Below, in pieces: positions 56,139 through 63,776 of a DNA stretch of 64,000 nt (its first letter is position 1; the number at the start of each line of letters is the position of its first letter). The notes beneath the pieces were generated by a model, which had not been told where the DNA came from, did no database searches, and saw nothing but the letters and a program-made list of their open reading frames with translations. The DNA is from Bacteroidota bacterium (GTDB taxonomy: Bacteria > Bacteroidota > Bacteroidia > Bacteroidales > F082), in contig WOUZ01000004.1 in NCBI GenBank assembly GCA_009773165.1, forward strand, positions 124,001-188,000. Direction: 5' to 3'. The position numbers were made by a program, and so were the translations under genes.

Positions 56139-56185
56139 ACCATCAGGCACTTCTATGAAAAAAGAGTGACCTGATGGTTTATTTT
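56139..56185 (+). terminator. Hairpin between GH57 gene and GT3-phosphorylase gene
   Basis: Stem of about 12 base pairs with one bulged base (56139-56151 with 56165-56178), followed by TTTATTTT. It ends 12 bases before the next start codon, so it may be a terminator, or an attenuator that lowers expression of the large fusion gene. Confidence 0.6.
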
Positions 56186-56196
56186 AAGACCTAAAT

Positions 56197-59100
56197 ATGA
56201 CTACAAAAAACTTGAAAAAACCAGAGTACCTCTTTGAGATAAGTTGGGAAGTTTGCAATATGGTTGGTGGAATTTACACCGTTCTGTCAAGTAAATCCAA
56301 AATGCAAAAGGAAGCTTTCGGTGACAATTATATTACAATTGGACCCGACGTTTGGAAAGAAACACACAAAAACCCATATTTCATTGAAGATCAGTCACTT
56401 TTCAACGAATGGAGACAACAATCAGCTCTAAAAGGAATGAAATTCAGAGTTGGCAGATGGGCAATTGAAGGCCGACCTATTGCTATTCTTATTGACTTCA
56501 CACCCTTATTTCCTGAAAAAGATACGATTTTTGCCCGTTTTTGGGAAACATATCAGCTCGATTCAATTCATGGTCCCTGGGATTATGTGGAACCGGTTAT
56601 GTTTGGTTACGCTGCAGGGCAGGTAATCGAAAGCTTCTACCAGTATTTTTTAACCGGATACGATCGTGTCGTTGCTCACTTTCATGAGTGGATGACAGGT
56701 TCAGGAATTTTATATTTGAAAAAATACAGTCCGCAGATTGCAACAGTTTTTACCACGCATGCTACCTACATGGGAAGATCTATTGCAGGAAATGGATTGC
56801 CTTTATATCAGGATCTGGCCACTTATAACCCAACTGTAATGGCAAATCGGTTTAACATTACAGCACAACAGTCGCTGGAAGGTCTTGCTGCCAGGGAAGC
56901 CGATGCTTTTACAACAGTAAGCGAAATTACAGCAAACGAATGCCGGCAGTTTTTAGGTCGTAATCCTGATTCAATAACAATTAATGGCTTTGATCCCAAG
57001 ATAGTTGGCAGTTTGGATCAGCTTCCTGTTAAGCGATCAATCGCCCGGAAACGCATCCTTCAGGTTGCTTCAATTCTCTCAGGATCGACGCTTCCTGACG
57101 ATACAACTCTTGTTATAAGCAGCGGACGCTACGAATTTAAAAACAAAGGAATTGACTTGTTTATTGAAGCTCTCGGAGAGTTAAACAAAGATAAGAGTTT
57201 AAAAAAGAATATAGTAGGAGTAATTGCTGTTCCCGCAAACAGTGCAGGGCCAAACAAAACATTACGTGACTGCTTGTCGAATCCTGACTGTAAGGAGCTT
57301 GCCAGTCCTGCTTTTTCAACACACTTTCTTCATGATGCCTCCAATGATGCTGTGTTAAATAAAATTCAACAAGTTGGACTGACGAATGACAAAGACTCAT
57401 TGGTAAAACTTGTTTTTATACCTGTTTACCTTAAAGGGGAAGACGGAATATTTGATTTACATTACTATGATTTTCTCACAGCATTCGACTTGTCAGTATT
57501 CCCATCTTATTATGAACCATGGGGTTACACACCTTTAGAGAGTGTTGCTTTTGGCATTCCAACCATTACAACAAGCCTGGCAGGCTTCGGCATCTGGGTT
57601 AAAGAACTGGGTTTGGATGGGAAGTCCGTAATCGTTGTAGATCGAAAAGAAGGCAATAGTAAGGAAGTTATAAGCGAACTTCATCAAAAAATGCTGACTT
57701 TTGCCGCACTCAGTTCAGAAGATCGATTGCCATTCAACCAAGAATCGTTTGAGATTGCTGAAAAGGCATGGTGGTCAGAGCTGTTGCAGTACTACTATCA
57801 AGCCTGGGATGTTGCTATCACTAAACTTGAAGGTAGAACTGATGTATTTGAAAATAAACGTTTTACTGAAACTTTAAGAACCTTAAATTTGGACAAACAA
57901 GATCAACCTACCTGGAAGAAAATTTTATTTCAGCCGGTATATACAAAAGAACTGGAAAAACTTCATAAACTCGCTCAAAACCTTTGGTGGTCGTGGAATG
58001 ATGACGCTATTTCACTCTTCGAAACCCTTGATCCTCAGGCATGGCAAGATGTGGAGCACAATCCTGTTCATCTCATGGAAGGTCTGTCAAAAAAACAGAT
58101 GGAAGCCATTGAAAAAGATGAAGTTTTTGTTGGACGCATTAACAAAGTATACAACCGTTTTCTTGCTTACATGGAAGGGGCATCAACAAGCCCAAGTCGT
58201 ATTGCCTATTTTAGCATGGAATATGGTCTGCATAAAAGTTTGAAAATTTATTCCGGAGGTTTAGGTATTTTGGCTGGTGATTACCTTAAAGAAGCAAGCG
58301 ATTCAGCCGTTAACCTGGTCGGTATGGGACTTTTGTACCGTTACGGATATTTCCAGCAAGATATTTCTCTATTTGGTGATCAGGTAGCGCAATACATTCC
58401 TCAGAAATTCACCCACTTACCGCTTGAACCTTTGCGTGATGAAAATGGAGAATGGATAACTGTAAGTATTGCATTACCAGGCAGAACAGTAATAGCAAAG
58501 GCATGGAAAGTTCCAGTTGGACGAATTCCTTTGTACCTTCTTGATACAGATATTGAAGAGAATCAAGCTGACGACAGAAACATCACTCACCAACTTTATG
58601 GCGGTGATAGTGAAATGCGCTTTAAACAAGAAATGGTGCTTGGTATTGGCGGTATTCGTCTTATCGAGAAATTGGGACTGGAGCCAACAATTTATCATAG
58701 CAATGAAGGTCATTCTGCTTTCATTGGTCTCGAGCGACTGAGAGTTTTAATGGATGAACATCAATTTAGTTTTGATACTGCTAAAGAAATTGTTCGTGGC
58801 TCAACGCTGTTCACAACACATACGCCTGTTCCTGCGGGTCATGATGCATTTGAAGAGCATTTGCTTCGTACCTATATGCCTCATTATGCTGAGCGACTGC
58901 ATATTAGCTGGGATGACTTTGTAAATCTTGGTAAGTTCAAAGCCAATGATAGCGGCGAAAAATTCTCAATGAGTGTGCTGGCTACCAACTTAAGTCAAGA
59001 AGTGAATGGCGTTAGTAAAATTCATGGACGTGTCTCCCGCGAAATGTTTCAGCCACTCTATCCGGGCTATTTTGCTGATGAACTTCATGTTGGCTTTGTA

Positions 59101-60438
59101 ACGAATGGTGTTCACTACCCCACATGGACCGATTCTGCTGTTAAAGAATTGTATCACAAATATTTAACGCCAGGATTTGAATCAGATCAAGCAAATCAGG
59201 AAAACTGGAAAGCAATACAGGATGTTCCAAACGATCAACTTTGGGATATCCGTAAGCAACTAAAAGAGGAGCTGATAACATACCTCAAATTCAGGGTAAA
59301 ACAAGATTTAACCAAACGTCAGGAAAGTCCAAAGATCATACTTAAGACAATAGAATCGCTTAATAGTAAGTCACTTATCATTGGTTTTGCCCGTCGTTTT
59401 GCCACCTATAAACGTGCTCATTTGCTCTTTACCAATCTCGAAAGGCTGGCAAAAATTGTAAATAATCCTGAAAAACAAGTTCTTTTTGTCTTTGCCGGTA
59501 AAGCGCATCCAAACGATAAAGCCGGTCAGGATTTAATCAAAAGAATCATTGATGTATCAAAAATGCCAGAGTTTATTGGTAAAGTCATATTCGTAGAAAA
59601 CTATGATATGGATTTGGGCAAAAAACTTACAAGCAGTTGTGATATTTGGCTCAACACTCCTACCCGTCCTTTGGAGGCATCAGGAACCAGTGGCGAAAAA
59701 GCCGTTATGAACGGAGTTTTAAACTTTTCTGTTCTTGATGGTTGGTGGGCCGAAGGTTATAAGCCAAATGCAGGTTGGGCAATTCAGGAAAAAAGAACTT
59801 ATGCCAATCAACAGTTTCAGGATGAACTTGATGCTGAAACTATTTACAGTTTGCTCGAAACCGAAATAGTTCCTGCATATTACGATCGCGGCGATTCTAA
59901 TGTGCCTGATCGTTGGGTTCAGTTTATCAAAAATAACATCTCAGGAATTGCTCCGCATTTCACTATGAAACGCATGCTTAATGACTATTTTGATCGTTAT
60001 TACAACAAACTGATCGAAGCATCGCGAAGGAATATCAACGAAAACTTTGCACCTGCAACTGCAATGGCTATATGGAAACAAAAGGTAAAAAATGCATGGG
60101 ATAACATTCAGGTACAAACCATAAAAGCACCAGATCCAACTGTAAGACCTCTCGACTTTGGAGAGAATTTCGTTGCAGAAATTACTTTACAGACTCCGGG
60201 CTTAGATAGCGGAGAGGTTGGTATTGAATTGCTTTTTGGCAGAAAACTACATGATAAAATTGATGAAATTGTCTTCGTTGAAAAGATGAACATCATTGGT
60301 TCAGGAGAAGGCTGGGTTCAGTACCATATTAATGTGCCGGTTTACAGAGCAGGAGTATATGATTATACCTTCCGAATCTTTCCGATTCACCCTAATCTTC
60401 CTCACCGTCAGGATTTTCCAATGGTTAAGTGGTTGTAG
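56197..60438 (+). CDS. Fused GT3 glycogen synthase - GT35 alpha-glucan phosphorylase
   Basis: One uninterrupted frame of 1413 residues. Residues 1 to about 560 are a glycogen synthase of family GT3, the animal/fungal type: 'ISWEVCNMVGGIYTVLSSKS', 'VAHFHEWMTGSGIL', 'TVFTTHATYMGRS' and catalytic E440-x7-E448 in 'YYEPWGYTPLES'. The C-terminal Arg-rich regulatory cluster of the eukaryotic enzyme is not seen. From about 570 on comes a short-type alpha-glucan phosphorylase, beginning with a DUF3417 segment ('LAQNLWWSWNDDAISLF'), then 'YFSMEYGLHKSLKIYSGGLGILAGD' and PLP-binding Lys1168 in 'EASGTSGEKAVMNG'. All key residues of both halves look intact, so both synthesis (UDP-glucose) and phosphorolysis are expected. 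Comparable fusions occur in some Bacteroidota. Confidence 0.93.
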   Translation: MTTKNLKKPEYLFEISWEVCNMVGGIYTVLSSKSKMQKEAFGDNYITIGPDVWKETHKNPYFIEDQSLFNEWRQQSALKGMKFRVGRWAIEGRPIAILIDFTPLFPEKDTIFARFWETYQLDSIHGPWDYVEPVMFGYAAGQVIESFYQYFLTGYDRVVAHFHEWMTGSGILYLKKYSPQIATVFTTHATYMGRSIAGNGLPLYQDLATYNPTVMANRFNITAQQSLEGLAAREADAFTTVSEITANECRQFLGRNPDSITINGFDPKIVGSLDQLPVKRSIARKRILQVASILSGSTLPDDTTLVISSGRYEFKNKGIDLFIEALGELNKDKSLKKNIVGVIAVPANSAGPNKTLRDCLSNPDCKELASPAFSTHFLHDASNDAVLNKIQQVGLTNDKDSLVKLVFIPVYLKGEDGIFDLHYYDFLTAFDLSVFPSYYEPWGYTPLESVAFGIPTITTSLAGFGIWVKELGLDGKSVIVVDRKEGNSKEVISELHQKMLTFAALSSEDRLPFNQESFEIAEKAWWSELLQYYYQAWDVAITKLEGRTDVFENKRFTETLRTLNLDKQDQPTWKKILFQPVYTKELEKLHKLAQNLWWSWNDDAISLFETLDPQAWQDVEHNPVHLMEGLSKKQMEAIEKDEVFVGRINKVYNRFLAYMEGASTSPSRIAYFSMEYGLHKSLKIYSGGLGILAGDYLKEASDSAVNLVGMGLLYRYGYFQQDISLFGDQVAQYIPQKFTHLPLEPLRDENGEWITVSIALPGRTVIAKAWKVPVGRIPLYLLDTDIEENQADDRNITHQLYGGDSEMRFKQEMVLGIGGIRLIEKLGLEPTIYHSNEGHSAFIGLERLRVLMDEHQFSFDTAKEIVRGSTLFTTHTPVPAGHDAFEEHLLRTYMPHYAERLHISWDDFVNLGKFKANDSGEKFSMSVLATNLSQEVNGVSKIHGRVSREMFQPLYPGYFADELHVGFVTNGVHYPTWTDSAVKELYHKYLTPGFESDQANQENWKAIQDVPNDQLWDIRKQLKEELITYLKFRVKQDLTKRQESPKIILKTIESLNSKSLIIGFARRFATYKRAHLLFTNLERLAKIVNNPEKQVLFVFAGKAHPNDKAGQDLIKRIIDVSKMPEFIGKVIFVENYDMDLGKKLTSSCDIWLNTPTRPLEASGTSGEKAVMNGVLNFSVLDGWWAEGYKPNAGWAIQEKRTYANQQFQDELDAETIYSLLETEIVPAYYDRGDSNVPDRWVQFIKNNISGIAPHFTMKRMLNDYFDRYYNKLIEASRRNINENFAPATAMAIWKQKVKNAWDNIQVQTIKAPDPTVRPLDFGENFVAEITLQTPGLDSGEVGIELLFGRKLHDKIDEIVFVEKMNIIGSGEGWVQYHINVPVYRAGVYDYTFRIFPIHPNLPHRQDFPMVKWL

Positions 60439-60456
60439 TACAACTAATTATTATAT

Positions 60457-60493
60457 AAAAAACGTCGGAACAATATGTGCCGACGTTTTTTTT
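60457..60493 (+). terminator. Strong terminator closing the glycogen locus
   Basis: Perfect 12-base-pair stem (60457-60468 with 60480-60491) including an A/T-run base, 11-base loop and eight T. The A-run on the left makes it usable from the minus strand as well, for the acetyltransferase gene. Confidence 0.88.
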
Positions 60494-60510
60494 CGAAATT
60501 AAATTCGCCT

Positions 60511-61074
60511 TCATTCTTCTGAGTGCTCGGGATTGTTACCAAAACTCCTATACACTTTATGTTGAATTTCCTTTACTACATTGCCTGTCTGTTTGATGTC
60601 AATGGCGATAAAATTGGACATTAACAGCATCGGTTTGAAAGGATAATTCTTATGGTAAGGCGGTTGCTTGTAATCATAAGGCAATAATTCCAATCCCAAA
60701 CGCTTGTAGAAGTTTACTCTACGCTCAGTTAATATATCAATAAGCGGCTCCACTTCAAGAATTACTGAGGAACTATCTTGTGTCAGAAAATCGCTAAAAA
60801 TCTTTGAACCAATGCCTTCACTTCGATGCAAAGATGAAATCATAAAATGTTCTACATAACGAAAGCGTCCGATAATCCACCAACTTATAAAAGCAAATGG
60901 TTCCTCTTTGTGATCTACAAACAGTTTTACAAAAAAATCTGCTTCGGGTATCATTGACTTAAAACTGTACTTATCCCTTCGTTCATCCAGTGGAAATGCG
61001 TCTTCCATCAATATCCAGAATTTATCAAAAAGAAGCAAATCGTTTAACAGAATTTCCTTTGATAAGACATTCAT
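60511..61074 (-). CDS. GNAT family N-acetyltransferase
   Basis: 187 residues, acetyl-CoA-dependent transferase fold. Motif A is 'FMISSLHRSEGIGSKIFSDFL' (R-x-x-G-x-G/A type: RSEGIG), followed by 'SVILEVEPLIDILTERRVNFYKRLGLELLPYDYKQPPY', where motif B 'FYKRLGL' is normal. The substrate is unknown. A stretch near 'RDKYSFKSMIPEADFFVKLFVDHKEEPFAFISWW' is the N-terminal beta sheet. It lies 30 bases downstream of the Gre-like gene on the same strand and may share its promoter. Confidence 0.85.
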   Translation of the reverse strand: MNVLSKEILLNDLLLFDKFWILMEDAFPLDERRDKYSFKSMIPEADFFVKLFVDHKEEPFAFISWWIIGRFRYVEHFMISSLHRSEGIGSKIFSDFLTQDSSSVILEVEPLIDILTERRVNFYKRLGLELLPYDYKQPPYHKNYPFKPMLLMSNFIAIDIKQTGNVVKEIQHKVYRSFGNNPEHSEE

Positions 61075-61104
61075 TTGATGTGATTTAAGTATGGATAATA
61101 AATA

Positions 61105-61596
61105 TCAGATAAGTTGCTTTATAGTATATTGCTTCCCATTTATTTCAAAACTCTCGCCTGATTTCTTATCCTTGATAGCTAAATAAACGGGAACCTGAGT
61201 CGAAAAAACAGCAACTTCATCCTCTTCAAAATGAATTAGTCCAATGCCAACAGCTACAAAAAAACAACTCTGATCAGTAATAGCCAATGTGCCGTGTGAT
61301 ACAGTTGATGGAGTGCGGCTAAAATCAATATTTCGAAGAATACGCAGGTTGATCTCTGTTTGCTCAAGTTGTTTTGAAAGCATATTACGCTTTCTTATCT
61401 GCTGATTACGGAATCCGTCGTAAAGGTCTTTTGGACAACCATAGGCTGCCGCTTCCTGCTCTGCATCCTCCATTGCCGCTTGTATTGTTTTCAAAGATTG
61501 TTGCTGATTTTCAATACAATAGTCAACAAGACGCTTCTTAAATCCAGAATCTTTTACGGCTTTTATGTTAACATCAGAGTGAATTTCAAGTTCCAT
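61105..61596 (-). CDS. Gre-factor-like protein (conserved hypothetical)
   Basis: 163 residues. The first 100 are helical and look like a coiled-coil hairpin; the last 60 ('HGTLAITDQSCFFVAVG', 'STQVPVYLAIKDKKSGESFEINGKQYTIKQLI') match the FKBP-like C-terminal domain of GreA/GreB, where the pattern is S-P-hydrophobic ... G-K-x-x-G-D. Asp57 and Asp60 in 'KDLYDGF' fall where GreA has its catalytic Asp41 and Glu44 at the hairpin tip. So this may enter the RNA polymerase secondary channel. This is pattern inference; such proteins are often left unnamed or mislabelled. Divergent from the DUF5063 gene. Confidence 0.6.
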   Translation of the reverse strand: MELEIHSDVNIKAVKDSGFKKRLVDYCIENQQQSLKTIQAAMEDAEQEAAAYGCPKDLYDGFRNQQIRKRNMLSKQLEQTEINLRILRNIDFSRTPSTVSHGTLAITDQSCFFVAVGIGLIHFEEDEVAVFSTQVPVYLAIKDKKSGESFEINGKQYTIKQLI

Positions 61597-61605
61597 TGAA
61601 TATCG

Positions 61606-61663
61606 TATTTTTGCAGAATAAAAGAAGCTACAAAAGTAGTTTAATAAGCATCAAAAAATCAAA
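61606..61663. promoter_or_regulatory. Face-to-face promoters between Gre-like and DUF5063 genes
   Basis: Plus strand: TATTTTTG at 61606-61613, 53 bases before the DUF5063 start. Minus strand: TTTG (61663-61660), 21 bases, TACTTTTG (61638-61631), for the Gre-like gene. The minus -7 lies inside palindrome CTAC-AAAA-GTAG (61628-61639). Predicted start points lie within about five bases of each other, so the promoters may exclude one another. Confidence 0.5.
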
Positions 61664-61666
61664 TTA

Positions 61667-62221
61667 ATGGCTCAAAACGACCCAACACTTTCACGCGCAA
61701 ACCTTGAGATGATAACCATTGCAAGTGAATATTGCACCTTAATCGAAAATTGTTCATCGCATACACCTTCTGTTTTCCTGCAATCAATACGCGGATTTGC
61801 TCCCTTGCTTTACCTACGGGGTAGTTTGATAAAAGCAGCCGAACCTGAATTTCCGGAAGCCAACGAACGTTTTGTCACCGAAGAACAGTGGGATGGCATT
61901 TTCACTCGTTTACGCGAACTTTTAGGTGATCAGGACGAGTTTCTTTATATGGGCTTTTCAGAATTTGGAGAACAAACCACGCTCACCGGAAGCCTTTCTG
62001 AACATCTTGCCGATGTTTATCAAGATATGAAGGATTTGATCTTACTTTTTAAACGCCCTTCCCTCGCCTCACGTGAAAACGCCATTTATGAATGTGCTCA
62101 TCTTTTTCAAGAGCGTTGGGGAGCAAGATTAGCAGTCATTTTGCCTGTTATTCATCAACTTACAGTGTCAAATCAAAATGAGAACAGGAATAACCCGGAA
62201 GATTTTCCTGGACTTTACTAA
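61667..62221 (+). CDS. DUF5063 domain-containing protein
   Basis: 184 residues, all-helical cytoplasmic protein with 'NLEMITIASEYCTLIENCSS', 'FAPLLYLRGSLIKAAE', 'FVTEEQWDGIFTRLRELLGDQDEF' and 'LADVYQDMKDLILLFK', the DUF5063 pattern found through Bacteroidota. Function unknown. A C-terminal segment 'CAHLFQERWGARLAVILPVIHQL' is the best conserved. It stands alone between divergent Gre-like and convergent Spy-like genes. Confidence 0.82.
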   Translation: MAQNDPTLSRANLEMITIASEYCTLIENCSSHTPSVFLQSIRGFAPLLYLRGSLIKAAEPEFPEANERFVTEEQWDGIFTRLRELLGDQDEFLYMGFSEFGEQTTLTGSLSEHLADVYQDMKDLILLFKRPSLASRENAIYECAHLFQERWGARLAVILPVIHQLTVSNQNENRNNPEDFPGLY

Positions 62222-62263
62222 TTTCTACAACAAAAAGATTTCATTTAGGATACAGAAAGGATT

Positions 62264-62743
62264 TTAATTCATGCGATCTTGCTTCTCCTTTTTGAGTTTG
62301 GCGGCTCTTTCAGCCAGCTCTCGTTGAAATTGCTCTTCTGCACGAAAATAAGCCAACACCTTTTTAGGCGGCAATTCTTTTCTGATGGCTTGAATAAACT
62401 GCTTTCTTGCATTTAACGCATTTTCTGCTTGCTCCAATCGCCCATCAATAATTGCATTTATTTGATCGTCATTCATTTTTTCTGATCCTTCACGTATCTC
62501 CTCAAGTTGTTGACGACGATTCCGTTTTTGAGCATCCATAACTATTTGATATTCATCATACAAAGGCCAGAAAACTTTAGCTTCTTGAGGAGTTAGATGC
62601 ATTTGCCTGGTGAAGAATGCTATTTTCGCTGTCTCAATTTTTTGTTTTTGAGGTCCTCCTAACATGCGTTCCTGTGCAAAAAGGGTCATACTGCCGGTCG
62701 TTAAAACGAAGCCAAGCAATACTAAAATCAATTTATTTTTCAT
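62264..62743 (-). CDS. Periplasmic helical protein of the ECF-sigma cluster (Spy/CpxP-like)
   Basis: 159 residues with a signal peptide (cleavage near 'TLFAQE'). The mature part is helical and highly charged: 'MHLTPQEAKVFWPLYDEYQ' resembles the LTPEQ-type motif of Spy/CpxP and of small proteins that Bacteroidota genomes carry beside ECF sigma genes. It may bind unfolded proteins or sense stress in the periplasm and pass it to the membrane protein next door; that is inferred from context. It starts five bases after the probable anti-sigma gene. Confidence 0.75.
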   Translation of the reverse strand: MKNKLILVLLGFVLTTGSMTLFAQERMLGGPQKQKIETAKIAFFTRQMHLTPQEAKVFWPLYDEYQIVMDAQKRNRRQQLEEIREGSEKMNDDQINAIIDGRLEQAENALNARKQFIQAIRKELPPKKVLAYFRAEEQFQRELAERAAKLKKEKQDRMN

Positions 62744-62748
62744 ATACT

Positions 62749-63198
62749 TTAAAATTCAAATTCTTCTTTTTCAATAAGATATAACATTATTTCATCTAAT
62801 TGCAACTCGTCGAGCAATAGCTGAAGTGAGTCGCTTTCAATCATTGTATTTGTTCTATTTTCCATCTCTACACTCTTTAGCTGTGAATCCTGAGGCATCA
62901 AAACAGCTTTGATGTCAACTACTTTTAGTTGTTGGATTGAATCCTCATAATGAGTCAATTCAGCAGTTTGTACCGGCTTATTTTTGAACTCATGCATAAA
63001 AAAGATTGTCCCTGAGGCTAATAAAAGCACCACTGCAGCTGCAATGCTAACTTCCAGTCTAAAATGCTTAACAGGTCTTGAATCAATAGCTTCAATCCTT
63101 TTATCAACAGATTTCTGCAAATTATCAAAATAACCCGGTGGTAAATCAGCAAAGGCCTCTGCTTTTTTACCTTTTAAATCATGGATTCTGTTTCTCAT
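62749..63198 (-). CDS. Probable anti-sigma factor, single-pass membrane protein
   Basis: 149 residues with one hydrophobic helix at about 50-66 ('VSIAAAVVLLLASGTIFFM'), a basic cytoplasmic N-terminus ('DLPPGYFDNLQKSVDKRIEA') and a periplasmic tail ending in acidic helices ('LLLDELQLDEIMLYLIEKEEFEF'). No zinc HxxxCxxC motif is present. Its ATG overlaps the stop of the sigma gene by one base (TAATG), the usual layout of a sigma/anti-sigma pair. The role is deduced from position and topology, not from a recognised domain. Confidence 0.68.
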   Translation of the reverse strand: MRNRIHDLKGKKAEAFADLPPGYFDNLQKSVDKRIEAIDSRPVKHFRLEVSIAAAVVLLLASGTIFFMHEFKNKPVQTAELTHYEDSIQQLKVVDIKAVLMPQDSQLKSVEMENRTNTMIESDSLQLLLDELQLDEIMLYLIEKEEFEF

Positions 63199-63728
63199 TA
63201 GCGGACATTTTTAACTAATTGATCTTCTATCTTTTTTACACATTGATGGTAAGTAGATTTAACAGTTCCCTCGGCTAAACCAAGAACTTTAGCAATCTCT
63301 GCAAAAGGCGTGTCATTGAAATAACGCATTCCAAATATTTTACGTTGGTGAATTGTTAAATGTTTTATTGCTTGTTCCAATTCCTTAACTGGATCTGACT
63401 CATACTGAAAGACTTTGCGATCGTCACGAATGCCGTCTGTTTTAATAGAGAAAAACTTCTTCCATTTTTGTTTTCGCAAATACTGTAATGCTTCATTTGT
63501 TGCAACACGATATAGCCATGTTGAAATTGTTGATTCAGAACGAAAGGCAGGCAATGCAAACCATACTTTTATCCAGGTTTCCTGTAACACATCATCAGCT
63601 TGATCATGCTGAATAACAATTGTACGTATATGTGCATAAAGCATTGGACTATATTCACTTACGATGCTTTCAAAGAACTTTTTCAGGTCTCTACCATCCT
63701 TTTGATGTGTAATTGGATCGTTCTGCAT
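63198..63728 (-). CDS. ECF-type RNA polymerase sigma factor
   Basis: 176 residues. Region 2 holds 'YSPMLYAHIRTIV', 'ADDVLQETWIKVWFALPAF' and 'STISTWLYRVATNEALQYL', region 4 'LTIHQRKIFGMRYFNDTPFAEIAKVLGLAEGTVKSTYHQCVKKIE' spans the helix-turn-helix. Region 3 is absent as in all ECF factors. Together with the overlapping probable anti-sigma and the periplasmic protein it forms a three-gene stress-response module. The target promoters are not identifiable here. A terminator-like hairpin lies just ahead of the start codon. Confidence 0.93.
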   Translation of the reverse strand: MQNDPITHQKDGRDLKKFFESIVSEYSPMLYAHIRTIVIQHDQADDVLQETWIKVWFALPAFRSESTISTWLYRVATNEALQYLRKQKWKKFFSIKTDGIRDDRKVFQYESDPVKELEQAIKHLTIHQRKIFGMRYFNDTPFAEIAKVLGLAEGTVKSTYHQCVKKIEDQLVKNVR

Positions 63729-63741
63729 AAGTTTTGAAAAC

Positions 63742-63768
63742 GTGCTCTCCGAAAATTATGGAGAGCAC
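63742..63768 (-). terminator. Hairpin between the right-edge gene and the ECF sigma gene
   Basis: Perfect nine-base-pair stem (63742-63750 with 63760-63768), nine-base loop. On the minus strand it is followed by GTTTTC and preceded by six A; on the plus strand it is followed by six T. It probably ends the gene at the right edge. Confidence 0.65.
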
Positions 63769-63776
63769 ATTTTTTG

